64,000 nucleotides of DNA from Jiangella sp. DSM 45060. GTDB lineage: Bacteria; Actinomycetota; Actinomycetes; Jiangellales; Jiangellaceae. A model generated the notes under the pieces. The model saw nothing but the letters and a program-made list of their open reading frames with translations, did no database searches and was not told the origin of the DNA. Location: the NCBI RefSeq assembly GCF_900105175.1, contig NZ_LT629771.1, forward strand, positions 4,039,501 through 4,103,500, given 5' to 3'. The position numbers were made by a program, and so were the translations under genes. Below are positions 27,354 through 35,664 of this stretch, in pieces; within the stretch, counting starts at the first letter, position 1, and every line of letters begins with the position of its first letter.

Positions 27354-27384
27354 AAGCCCGGCTTCGGCCGGGCTTCTTCATTTC
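27354..27384 (+). terminator. Intrinsic terminator after the sigma-like gene
   Basis: AAGCCCGGC and GCCGGGCTT form a GC-rich hairpin around a short TTCG loop (27354-27375), followed by a pyrimidine/T-rich run. It separates the ATPase-sigma group from the next genes. Confidence 0.8.
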
Positions 27385-27493
27385 CACAGGCTCCACTGCG
27401 GATTGGCCGGCCCTGCGGTGAGTATCAAGTTACCGGCATGAGCGGGTGCGCATTCCTCCGTGCGTTACTCAGGCAACCAATGAGGAGAAGCCA

Positions 27494-27874
27494 ATGACCG
27501 ACGTGACGACGATGACCGAAGGCGAATTGAATGCTGGCGATTCACCCAGGGATTCCGACCACGGGACGCCATTGGATGTCCGAGATCTCGCGGACGACGC
27601 CAGCAAGCGCAAATTCAGGCAGGAGATCGGTCGCCTCACTGAGAGAGTCGGGAGATTGAAGGCGGCACTGCGTGAGTGCATGACGCATCGCGACGAGCAC
27701 AAGAAGCAACGTGACGAAATGCTCGAAGCATGCGACCTCATGAGGGCCAGTTACCGGGCTCTTGAATCGCGTCTTGAAGAGGCGCTTGTGGAGAACTACC
27801 AGCTCCGCGCAGAACGACAGTCCAGGGAAGAGGCGGCCCCCGCATCCAGCGGGGACACCGCCGCCCAGGACTGA
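27494..27874 (+). CDS. Coiled-coil protein of unknown function
   Basis: This is a 126-residue acidic/charged protein. Residues 38-115 form a long predicted coiled coil (RQEIGRLTERVGRLKAALRE ... ALESRLEEALVENYQLRAER). AGGAGA lies 6 bases before ATG 27494. It is the first gene after the terminator, so it may start the late-type transcript. The size and helical nature would suit a scaffold or adaptor, but nothing in the sequence proves that. Confidence 0.65.
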   Translation: MTDVTTMTEGELNAGDSPRDSDHGTPLDVRDLADDASKRKFRQEIGRLTERVGRLKAALRECMTHRDEHKKQRDEMLEACDLMRASYRALESRLEEALVENYQLRAERQSREEAAPASSGDTAAQD

Positions 27875-27887
27875 ACCCCAAGAACTT

Positions 27888-27937
27888 GCCGGGCGCCCGT
27901 GGTGTGGGGTCCAGGCGCCCGGCAACCAGACCCCACA
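27888..27937 (+). ncRNA. Interleaved perfect inverted repeats: possible pseudoknot leader
   Basis: Arm A GCCGGGCGCC (27888-27897) pairs perfectly with GGCGCCCGGC (27914-27923). Arm B TGTGGGGTC (27903-27911) pairs perfectly with GACCCCACA (27929-27937). The order A-B-A'-B' is that of an H-type pseudoknot or of two mutually exclusive hairpins. It ends 8 bases before the AAGGAG ribosome site of the gene at 27958, so it may control its translation or transcript readthrough. Confidence 0.6.
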
Positions 27938-27957
27938 TGGACCCCAAGGAGAACGAA

Positions 27958-28347
27958 GTGACCGAGTACCAGATTCCGGACATCCCGTCTGATTGGGAAG
28001 CCCAGACCGACGACGAGGCATGGCTGGCCGACAAGCTCAAAGCGTCGAACGCTGAGCTTGAGCGACTCCGCACCCAGGCTCAGGCGCCTGAGACAGCGGC
28101 CGTCGAACAGCAGGTCGCCACGCCGGCCGTGGATGAGTCCGCGCTACGGCAGCAGGTTGCCGAGGCCAAGTCGTACGAGGACTTGAACGCGGTCCTGGCT
28201 GGTGCCGCAGCGCCCTCGCGGCTAACGACGGAGCAGGTCGTTGCCCAGCGTCAGGCTGGCATGACCGAAGCCCTCCAGGCGGACTCGAAGGAGTCCTTCT
28301 ATGCCGCGCTTGAGCGGTCGGGCAACGCTGGGAGCCAGCTCCGGTGA
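27958..28347 (+). CDS. Acidic helical protein, scaffold-like
   Basis: This is a 129-residue protein starting at GTG 27958 after AAGGAG. It is rich in Ala, Glu and Gln (LKASNAELERLRTQAQAP; ALRQQVAEAKSYEDLNAVLAG) with disordered linkers. Small helical proteins of this kind precede capsid genes in many actinophages, yet no capsid gene follows here. The next start overlaps its stop (GTGA), beginning a four-gene coupled run. Confidence 0.62.
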   Translation: MTEYQIPDIPSDWEAQTDDEAWLADKLKASNAELERLRTQAQAPETAAVEQQVATPAVDESALRQQVAEAKSYEDLNAVLAGAAAPSRLTTEQVVAQRQAGMTEALQADSKESFYAALERSGNAGSQLR

Positions 28348-28553
28348 CCACGGTGACGATCGACCTTGGTGCGACCCCCGAGCCGTTCGACGAGGCGGCG
28401 TGGCGTCGGCGCCTGACTGGCGTAGAGCGGGATCGCTACTACGAGCTGATGTCCGAGATGCAGGCCGCCCGCGAGGCGGCCCGGCTGTGGGATCAGGTCG
28501 AAGCCGGCATCGAGGCCTACGAGATCCTGACCTGCAAGGCGGTGACCGCATGA
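28344..28553 (+). CDS. 69-residue helical protein
   Basis: Its GTG start overlaps the previous stop and its own stop overlaps the next ATG, so it is part of a coupled run. It is mainly helical (WRRRLTGVERDRYYELMSEM). No family is recognised; translation coupling is the main evidence that it is real. Confidence 0.6.
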   Translation: MTTVTIDLGATPEPFDEAAWRRRLTGVERDRYYELMSEMQAAREAARLWDQVEAGIEAYEILTCKAVTA

Positions 28554-28990
28554 CGTTCGCAGTGATCGTTGCGCCGCCGCACGGCAACCGTGGTGACAAG
28601 ATCGAGACCGAAGCGGTCGGCGGGTTCGCCTCCGCCGAAGAGGCCAGGGCCTACGCCGCCCACGCCCACGCGAACCTTGATCACTGGCTGCGGTCCGGTT
28701 CCGACCTCCGGAGCTACCAGCCGATGGTGATCGAGGTCGCCGACCACGGCGACACCTCATGGCCGAAACGCTGGGCCGATCTGGTGAAGCAGCGTGAGGC
28801 GGTTCGGCGCGAGGAAGAGGAGCGCCAGGCAGTCGAAGCGGAAGAGCGCGCAAAGGCCGCCAAGGAACGCGAGATTGTCGAGCGGGCCGTTGCGCTCCAG
28901 CAGGAGGCTGCCGCCCAGGAGAAGGCGCACTTCCTCGATCTCGCCCGCGCTGAGATTGAAGGCGTCAAGGCGAAGGCCGCTAAGAAGTGA
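28550..28990 (+). CDS. 146-residue protein with C-terminal coiled coil
   Basis: The N-terminal 75 residues look like a small alpha/beta domain (TFAVIVAPPHG, a conserved-looking FASAEEARAYAAHAHA, then SYQPMVIEVADHG). Residues 80-146 form a highly charged helix (EEEERQAVEAEERAKAAKER). ATG 28550 overlaps the preceding stop; the next gene overlaps its end as GTGA. Function unknown. Confidence 0.62.
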   Translation: MTFAVIVAPPHGNRGDKIETEAVGGFASAEEARAYAAHAHANLDHWLRSGSDLRSYQPMVIEVADHGDTSWPKRWADLVKQREAVRREEEERQAVEAEERAKAAKEREIVERAVALQQEAAAQEKAHFLDLARAEIEGVKAKAAKK

Positions 28991-29187
28991 CCTACTCGTT
29001 CGAGGTCGAGTACGCGAAGATGCAGGAGCGGAAGCGACTGCGTGAGATCGCCAAAGGCGACCAACGCGAGGCATTCGAGCAAGACGCTTGGCGACAGGCA
29101 CGCTTTCTCGAAGCGCTCGGCTACGAGCCGCCACAGGCGACGGTTGAGGAAATCCTCGAAGAGCTGACAGGCGAACACAACTACTAA
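28987..29187 (+). CDS. 66-residue charged helical protein
   Basis: This is the last member of the coupled run 27958-29187, with GTG at 28987. The sequence is charged (YAKMQERKRLREIAKGDQRE) and ends in an acidic tail. No domain is recognised. It is followed by two strong hairpins before the giant gene. Confidence 0.55.
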   Translation: MTYSFEVEYAKMQERKRLREIAKGDQREAFEQDAWRQARFLEALGYEPPQATVEEILEELTGEHNY

Positions 29188-29193
29188 TGGCTT

Positions 29194-29262
29194 GACCCCA
29201 CATCGACGGGTGTGGGGTTCCGAGGCCCAGGGTTCTTGGCGATTGTGCCGACCCTGGGCCTC
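29194..29262 (+). terminator. Tandem hairpins between the small-gene run and the giant gene
   Basis: GACCCCACA/TGTGGGGT (29194-29202 and 29211-29218) and GAGGCCCAGGGT/ACCCTGGGCCTC (29222-29233 and 29251-29262) are both perfect. The first uses the same arm sequences as stem B of the 27903-27937 structure. Without a clear U-tract they may be processing or attenuation structures rather than full terminators. Confidence 0.6.
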
Positions 29263-29280
29263 GGCCATTCCGGAATGGAC

Positions 29281-32200
29281 ATGATGAACAGATCTAGCAC
29301 CTGGTGGGCGAATAGGGTCGGCGAAGCCGCCGCTGCCACCGTTTCCCCCGTCCAGCGTCAGCCGCTTTTCGGCGTCGCGCACGATATCGGCACGATGACC
29401 AGCCTCACGCCGTCGCAGCGTCAGGCTGCGCTAAACGCCATGCAAACCGTCTCTGAGGACGAGGCGCTGCGCCAGCAGCAGCTTCAGGGCATGCTCGGCT
29501 GGTTCGATGACCTGACCTCGCGCGTCCGTGGCCCCAAGAAGCGGACCATCTTCGACCGCATCCGTGACACGACGGCTTCGGCCTTCGGCGCTGTCGGTGA
29601 TGCCCTCGGTGCGGTCAAGGGTGGCCTGGAGTCGGCCAACGAATGGCAGGCCGACCTCCTTGGCTACGGCGATGCCCAGGACCGCGCGCGGGAGATCTCC
29701 GGCGAGGGCCTGGAGAAGTACGACAAGTACGTCGCCACCCCGGTTGAGCGGGGTCTCTCCACCCCGCTCCAGCTCGGGAACATCCTGGACGAGGCCCAGC
29801 GCAACGAGTCGTGGTCGGACAGCTTCGAAGCCCTCCTGGATGGCACCACGTACGAAGAGGCGTGGCACCGCACGGAGGACGCCACCTTTGGTCAGTCCGT
29901 GGCGGACATGTTCACCGACCCCGAGATGCGCGAGCAGGCGTACGAGGCCGGTTTCGGTGAGGATGGCCTGCCGCTGGACGCGAACTACCGGGAACTGCGC
30001 CAGAGCAACACCGCCTACAACTTCGTCAGCGGAACCGCGGACTTCATGCAGGAATGGTTCCTCGACCCGCTGACCGTGGCCACCGCTGGTGCCGGTCGCA
30101 TGCGCGCCACCATCGTGGGTGACCTGGACCGGATGCCGCGCGGGAGCGCGGCCACCATGCGCCGCATTGTCAGCGCCCCTGATGACGCCCTGGAGTCCCT
30201 GCGAGGCCGCGCCTGGAATCCGGTGGCCCAGCGTTCCCTCCAGCTCCGTGAGCGGATCGGCCAGCTCCGTGACCAAGTCCGGGCCGGCGAGATGGACCAG
30301 ACGGACTTGATCGAGAACGTCCGTGCCTTCCGCACGGACCCCACAGCCGCGGCTCTGTTCTACGACTTGTCTCGGGCGCGCAAGTGGGACGCTGACAACC
30401 TGGCTTACGTGGACGAGTTCGACGACGACGTGTTCTATCACGGCGTCGGAGCGATCCTCGGCAGCCCAACGTCGATGGACAAGCTGCGGGTCGCGTTCGG
30501 TGACCCCGGCCGGCAGATCGCAGACCAGATCGACGTCTTGCAGAACAAGAGCCTCCCCGCCCTGGACGATGAGGTCAGGCTTGCTCAGACTCGCTTCGAG
30601 GATGCCCTGACCGACCCGAACATCTCGGGCTTCCAGGCGTACGACCGTGCGTTCAACGCCCAGAAGGACATCGCGACCCTTCGCCGCGAGGGCGAAGGTC
30701 TCCATGCGCAACTGGAGGAGTACGAGTCCTACGGCCGGTTCATCAACAGCCTGGACGACCGCATCGCGGGGGCCTCGACCAACGTCGTTCCCACGGCTAC
30801 CGGCTCCATCGTCGACACCGCCTCGCACACGTACCGCTCGGGTCCGCATGGTCGGGTGGCGACCGTACTCAAGTACCCGTTGGCGGCTCTGCGGAGCCGG
30901 CCTGGGGTCATGGACCTCAGCCGCAACATCTACCAGGAGTCGGCGGCCTACCTGACCGAGGCCGGCGCCATCGCCGGCAACAAGGGTTTGGAACGGGTCA
31001 TCGCCGCGAACGGCGGGAACCTCGACCTGGACGGCTGGCACCGGAAGCTCACCAACCACGCGGCAAGCGCCTCCAACGACGTCCAGCGCCGGGCGGTGGC
31101 CGCTCAGGTGGAGATGTCTGGCATTGACCTCGTGGCGGCCAAGCACGGCCTGACCGGTGACGAGGCCCGCGCTATCGCCTCCATGTACAACCGGCGTCGA
31201 CACGAGCTGTTCCGCGACATCGAGCGCCAGGGCGCTGAGAACCGCGCCTACAGCGCGGCTGCTGAGGGCGAGACCATCAAGTACCGCTACTCGAACAACG
31301 GCGCCGAAGAGACCATCGAACTCCCGCTGACGCTGACGCAGCTCCAGAACACCTTCATGCCTATGGACTTGAAGGCCCTCGACAACATCCTCACGCAGCA
31401 CGCGGGAGGGCTTCGGGGTCAGCTCGCCCGCAAGGGTGAGCAGGCCGACTGGGTGTACAACCTGTTCGCTCAGTACTGGAAGCCGATGGTCTTGTTCCGT
31501 GGCGGCTACGTGGTGCGCAACGTGGCTGACGAGAGCTTGCGCGCCGTCGCTGCTGCTAACTCGCTCCTGGCGCTGCCAGACATGGCCAAGGCCGGTCTCA
31601 TCGGCATGGCCAACCTCGCGCCTCGCACGCTGAACCGGGTGTCGCGGACGTGGAACCGGGCAGAGCGGCGACGCTACCGGCGTCGCCAGCAGCAGAACCC
31701 GCTCATGGTCCGCGAGGGTACTGAGTGGGTCTACGAGGTCAACCCCGACCGGCTCAAGTCGGTGGAGAAGAACCTCACCCCGGTCGAGAAGTACAACAGG
31801 TTGCGCCTGGCTGCCGGCGCCAGTGGCAAGCGCCCGCCTCGCGCTCCTGCCGTGGTGTCCAAGCTTCAGACTGCGGCCGACGGCGGGCAGCCGTTCGCGT
31901 TCGATGTGGCCAGCAACAAATCTCGAGATTTGAGTACGGTCACCCGGCTTGAACTGGATGACGCCGTGGTCCCGGACGTCGCGGGCATCGCCCGCTACGC
32001 CGAAGAGCACTCGGACCTGCTGTCGCACGCTGACGGCGTGCTGACCGTGACCCCGGTCAAGGGTGGGTTTCAGGTCGGCATCGGCCGCCGTGGCGCCCGC
32101 TACGCCAACCTGTTCAGCACGATCGACCAGATCGGCTCCCGTGCTGGGACGGTCAAGGGCGTCAAGGGCGCGAAGCTCCAGCACACCGGAGCCTTCGAGC

Positions 32201-34503
32201 GGGGCTACGGCGACAACTTCCGTTCGGTCGCGTCGAGCGCCCCGTTCCACCGCGTGATGACCTCGACCTACGAGTCGGAGCTTCGGCGCCTGCGAACTGA
32301 GGCCGGCCGTGGAGTGTCTTCCACCATCGGTGAGCAGGACCACGCCGCGACGTGGTTGCGGATCATCAACGACCAGCTCCGCCAGGACCCCGCCGTCCGG
32401 GCCAGGCTCGAAGGCAAGTCCCTCGACACGTGGGTCAAGGGTGAGGGCAGGGAGCACGCCAGCCGCATCCCGTGGCGTAGTGCCCAGCCCTACGTCTGGG
32501 AAACGGAGCTGGACAACCACCTGAATGCCCTGCTGCCGACTGAGGCTCTGCGGGCCAGGGTGATCTCCGGCGAGGAGATCACGGAGCTGGATCTTCAGCG
32601 CATCATCGACTCGCGTCCGATGGATGCCCCGAAGGCGCTGGACTCCAACGCCGTCGACATGTCGGTGGGTGGTCGCCTGTCCCAGATGCTCAGCGGCGCC
32701 AGGGACAAGACGTACAACTTCCTGGCCACCCTGCCGACGGATGCGCTCGTGCGGCATCCGTTCTTCAACCGCATGTACAAGAACCGGCTCAAGGCGGCGG
32801 CGGACACCCTGGGTGCCGATGAGTTCGTGGAGAAGGCGACGCTCCAGACGATGGAGCGCCAGGCCCGCGAGTATGCGCTGAGGCAGACCCGGCGCTACAT
32901 GTTCGCAGGCGACGAGATGACCGGCCTCACGCACAACCTTCGACACCTCACGGTGTTCATGGGCGCGTGGCAGGAGTCGCTGATCCGCTGGGCACGCATC
33001 CTCTCCGAGCGGCCCGAGCAGTTCGTCAGGCTCTACGCGAACGGGTGGCAGCAGATCGACGACACCGGCTTCGTCGAGTTCGTTGACGCGAACGGCCTCG
33101 GCAAGGACGACCCCGACCATGGGTCGCTGGACTACATCCGCGTGCCGTGGGCGGATGACTCGCTGAGGTTCTTCGACAAGCTGATGCCTGGTGACCAGAG
33201 CGCCGCGGCTGAGGTCTTCTCAGACTTCAAGATCAACAAGAACGGTTTGAACACCGTCATCCAGGGCAACCCCTGGTGGCTGCCGGGAACGCATCCCTTC
33301 GTTCAGGTGGCCGCCTCGTGGTACCTCAAGGACCATCCGGATCTTGCCGATGAGAACTCCTTCAGCTCGTTCCTGACGAAGTACCTCACGCCCCTGGGGC
33401 CGGTCGGGCTCAAGGAGACGTTCCTCCCTGCTGCCTGGCAGCAGCAGACGCTCCGCTACCTCCAGGGTGCGGACGATCCGGTGTTCAACCGGCAGATGCT
33501 CACCAGAGTCCACCAGCAGCGCCTAGCCGACTGGGAGGCCTCCGGCCGGCAGGGTCCGAAGCCGGAAGCGCAAGAGTCCCTGGACATCGCCAAGGGCGCT
33601 CAGGCTGCCTGGATCGTGGCCCGGTTCATGTCCCCGGCGTCGTTCACGCCCGAGGTCAAGGGTCAGTTCTACATCGACCAGGCGAACAAGATCCAAGCCG
33701 AGCTTGGGTACGACGACAAGGCGTTCCTGACGTACCTCAACGAGTTCGGCGATGACCAGTACATGTGGTGGCAGAGCACCACGCAGAACCACACTGGCGT
33801 CCCGGCCACTTCGTCAGGGTTCAAGCAGTCCGAGAAGTACAAGGCCCTCATCGAGCGCAACCCCGAACTGGGGTTGCTCCTGGTGGGCCTGGGCACCGAG
33901 ACGGACGAGTTCAACTATCAGGTCTACCGGCATCAGTCCGAGACGCCGATCTCTGGCCTCGACTCCACCACACAGCGGTCACCGCTCGGTCCCGAAGCGG
34001 CCGCAGCCGCTGCTGAGGAGCGCAAGGGCTGGTCGGAGTGGCAGTACTGGAACAACAAGATCGACGCCGAGCTGTCGGCCAGGGGCCTTCGCTCCGTCGA
34101 ACAGCGTGGAGCTGGGGACCTGAAGCAGCTAAAGGCGATCCTCCGCGATGACATCGCCACACGCTACGACGGCTGGCGCGAGGCCATGACCGCCTTCGAC
34201 ACCGACAAGTCCTACGGAATCGTCAACTCGGTCCGCCGCCTGATCGACTCCGGGGACGCTCCGGACCGGCCGGATTGGCGTGGGCTTGAAGAGTTCGTGG
34301 ATTGGCACGACCGGATAGGTGCCGAGCTTGACGCCCGGTCCATGCTCGGTGGCTCCCGCAACATCGAGGCTGAGTCCAACCTCGACCTGCTGTACGCCTA
34401 CCACGTCAAGGTCGGTGAGCTGAAGCAGGAGAACTTGATGTTCGCCGAGGTCTACGACCGCTTCCTCGACAACCACTCCATGACCCTCGGTTCAGGTCTA
34501 TAA
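29281..34503 (+). CDS. Giant protein (about 1740 residues), virion/ejection- or polyvalent-protein-like
   Basis: It makes up over a quarter of the element. No catalytic motif is obvious. The N-terminal 300 residues are helical (DFMQEWFLDPLTVATAG), a central stretch reads YWKPMVLFRGGYVVRNVADE near residues 735-755, and the C-terminal 500 residues are helical with repeated Trp-rich segments (LRHLTVFMGAWQESLIRWAR, QYMWWQSTTQ, WSEWQYWNNKID). Segments of the 'receive/RGGYVVRN' type occur in very large phage proteins of actinobacteria, including ejected internal virion or polyvalent proteins; this is family impression, not a search result. ATG 29281 is chosen; in-frame ATG 29275, ATG 29284 and GTG/ATG-like 29212 are alternatives, none with a strong ribosome site. 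It follows two hairpins and precedes appendage genes. Confidence 0.72.
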   Translation: MMNRSSTWWANRVGEAAAATVSPVQRQPLFGVAHDIGTMTSLTPSQRQAALNAMQTVSEDEALRQQQLQGMLGWFDDLTSRVRGPKKRTIFDRIRDTTASAFGAVGDALGAVKGGLESANEWQADLLGYGDAQDRAREISGEGLEKYDKYVATPVERGLSTPLQLGNILDEAQRNESWSDSFEALLDGTTYEEAWHRTEDATFGQSVADMFTDPEMREQAYEAGFGEDGLPLDANYRELRQSNTAYNFVSGTADFMQEWFLDPLTVATAGAGRMRATIVGDLDRMPRGSAATMRRIVSAPDDALESLRGRAWNPVAQRSLQLRERIGQLRDQVRAGEMDQTDLIENVRAFRTDPTAAALFYDLSRARKWDADNLAYVDEFDDDVFYHGVGAILGSPTSMDKLRVAFGDPGRQIADQIDVLQNKSLPALDDEVRLAQTRFEDALTDPNISGFQAYDRAFNAQKDIATLRREGEGLHAQLEEYESYGRFINSLDDRIAGASTNVVPTATGSIVDTASHTYRSGPHGRVATVLKYPLAALRSRPGVMDLSRNIYQESAAYLTEAGAIAGNKGLERVIAANGGNLDLDGWHRKLTNHAASASNDVQRRAVAAQVEMSGIDLVAAKHGLTGDEARAIASMYNRRRHELFRDIERQGAENRAYSAAAEGETIKYRYSNNGAEETIELPLTLTQLQNTFMPMDLKALDNILTQHAGGLRGQLARKGEQADWVYNLFAQYWKPMVLFRGGYVVRNVADESLRAVAAANSLLALPDMAKAGLIGMANLAPRTLNRVSRTWNRAERRRYRRRQQQNPLMVREGTEWVYEVNPDRLKSVEKNLTPVEKYNRLRLAAGASGKRPPRAPAVVSKLQTAADGGQPFAFDVASNKSRDLSTVTRLELDDAVVPDVAGIARYAEEHSDLLSHADGVLTVTPVKGGFQVGIGRRGARYANLFSTIDQIGSRAGTVKGVKGAKLQHTGAFERGYGDNFRSVASSAPFHRVMTSTYESELRRLRTEAGRGVSSTIGEQDHAATWLRIINDQLRQDPAVRARLEGKSLDTWVKGEGREHASRIPWRSAQPYVWETELDNHLNALLPTEALRARVISGEEITELDLQRIIDSRPMDAPKALDSNAVDMSVGGRLSQMLSGARDKTYNFLATLPTDALVRHPFFNRMYKNRLKAAADTLGADEFVEKATLQTMERQAREYALRQTRRYMFAGDEMTGLTHNLRHLTVFMGAWQESLIRWARILSERPEQFVRLYANGWQQIDDTGFVEFVDANGLGKDDPDHGSLDYIRVPWADDSLRFFDKLMPGDQSAAAEVFSDFKINKNGLNTVIQGNPWWLPGTHPFVQVAASWYLKDHPDLADENSFSSFLTKYLTPLGPVGLKETFLPAAWQQQTLRYLQGADDPVFNRQMLTRVHQQRLADWEASGRQGPKPEAQESLDIAKGAQAAWIVARFMSPASFTPEVKGQFYIDQANKIQAELGYDDKAFLTYLNEFGDDQYMWWQSTTQNHTGVPATSSGFKQSEKYKALIERNPELGLLLVGLGTETDEFNYQVYRHQSETPISGLDSTTQRSPLGPEAAAAAAEERKGWSEWQYWNNKIDAELSARGLRSVEQRGAGDLKQLKAILRDDIATRYDGWREAMTAFDTDKSYGIVNSVRRLIDSGDAPDRPDWRGLEEFVDWHDRIGAELDARSMLGGSRNIEAESNLDLLYAYHVKVGELKQENLMFAEVYDRFLDNHSMTLGSGL

Positions 34504-34521
34504 CCACAAACCCCCAACCGC

Positions 34522-34554
34522 AAGGCCCGGAACGCTTCGTGCGTCCGGGCCTTT
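34522..34554 (+). terminator. Intrinsic terminator after the giant gene
   Basis: AAGGCCCGG (34522-34530) pairs with CCGGGCCTT (34545-34553) and ACGC pairs with GCGT around a TTCGT loop, followed by TTT. It sits 19 bases after the giant gene stop and 25 bases before the next start. Confidence 0.78.
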
Positions 34555-34578
34555 CCCATGCCCTCATTAAGGAACTCA

Positions 34579-35652
34579 ATGGGTACCAGCGTTCGCTACG
34601 ACGGTGCATGGCGCCGTATTTCGGGCGGCGATCCGCCTAGGGGCGGAGCACCGATCGATCCTGACGGCCCTCTGGACATTCCGTTCTCGGGTGGCCCTCT
34701 GTCGGATTACGTGCGGAACCCGACAGCCTTCATTGACCCTTTAGCGATGTCGCCCGGCTGCCGCATCCCGACCGAGGCCCTGGAGGTTCTAACTCCGGCC
34801 CAGGCCCGCACCAGGGCGATGAATACCGGTCGCCTGGACGGCGTACTGATCAATTCTCGCCTACAGATGAACGAGCCCTTCTGGGGTGATGTCGTGGGTG
34901 AGGACATCGTCATTTATGGCGATGCCGCTATCGGGGCCACCGATGGCTCCACGGTAGGCACGGGCTACGGCATCGAGGCGTGGTGGTCCAGCTCCTCCGT
35001 GTTGCCGCCCGCCGGCAAGCGTCCGCACTTCAAGCACATCACCATCCTGGGCAAGGCGGCCCAGCCTGGCTACGTCTTCAACGCCAGCGCCAACCCATAC
35101 ACGCAGCGCGGGATCATCGGCGGTCCCATTCGGCTGTCTGGCGTGCTCGTCCGAGGTTGCGGAGCATCCGCCCTGCTCCACACGCGGGACGTGCTGATCG
35201 AGCGGTTCAGGTTCATGGACTACACGCGAGGCAGCGGAACCTCACACGTCGGCGGCATGCAGGTCACTCACGCCAACGGAACCGCGATCTTCCGTGATGG
35301 ACATATCAGCGGCTATTTCGGGCCGAACGCCGGCTTCAATGCCGAGGTCGGCCAGCATATCGGCTCTGCCTGCATCCAGAACGGCTCGACCCTGCAAACA
35401 CAGATCAACCGGATGCTATTCGAGAATGTCGCCTTGTCCGGTGGCAGTTACGGAATCATCGGCCCGAGTGGCTGGAGAGGTGGCGTCACGCCACCCTCTG
35501 ACGGCTTGGTATCTGATTCAGGCTGGGCCGCTCTACGGCACTGTAAATCCCTTCGCGATCACCGAGAGAGCGGCGTAGCCGCGGCCGGGAATCTCGGTGA
35601 ATTCGACATGGATGAAACCAACGTCTACGCCGACAACGGCGCCCCCTGGTAA
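34579..35652 (+). CDS. Putative appendage/receptor-binding protein (beta-helix-like)
   Basis: This is a 357-residue Gly-, Ser- and Ile-rich protein with regularly spaced short hydrophobic strands (DIVIYGDAAIGATDG, HITILGKAAQPGYVFNAS, GVLVRGCGASALLHTRDVLI, GTAIFRDGHISGYFG). This is the texture of right-handed parallel beta-helices in phage spikes and of pectate-lyase-like folds. No catalytic residues are evident. AAGGAAC precedes ATG 34579. It follows the giant gene and precedes the PKD protein, an order that fits an adhesion module. An extracellular polysaccharide-binding role is inference. Confidence 0.6.
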   Translation: MGTSVRYDGAWRRISGGDPPRGGAPIDPDGPLDIPFSGGPLSDYVRNPTAFIDPLAMSPGCRIPTEALEVLTPAQARTRAMNTGRLDGVLINSRLQMNEPFWGDVVGEDIVIYGDAAIGATDGSTVGTGYGIEAWWSSSSVLPPAGKRPHFKHITILGKAAQPGYVFNASANPYTQRGIIGGPIRLSGVLVRGCGASALLHTRDVLIERFRFMDYTRGSGTSHVGGMQVTHANGTAIFRDGHISGYFGPNAGFNAEVGQHIGSACIQNGSTLQTQINRMLFENVALSGGSYGIIGPSGWRGGVTPPSDGLVSDSGWAALRHCKSLRDHRESGVAAAGNLGEFDMDETNVYADNGAPW

Positions 35653-35664
35653 GGACATAATTCA

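Noticed and set aside
27494-29187. Major capsid gene hidden in the small-gene block
   Set aside because: All products are under 150 residues and helical or coiled coil; no capsid-sized frame exists there. Structure prediction would be the decisive test.
29431-33120. Long minus-strand reading frame of 1229 codons opposite the giant gene
   Set aside because: It is a codon-position shadow of the plus-strand gene, with His/Arg/Val-rich composition and no domain. The same applies to 431-2908, 56594-60229 and 61879-63813 on the minus strand.
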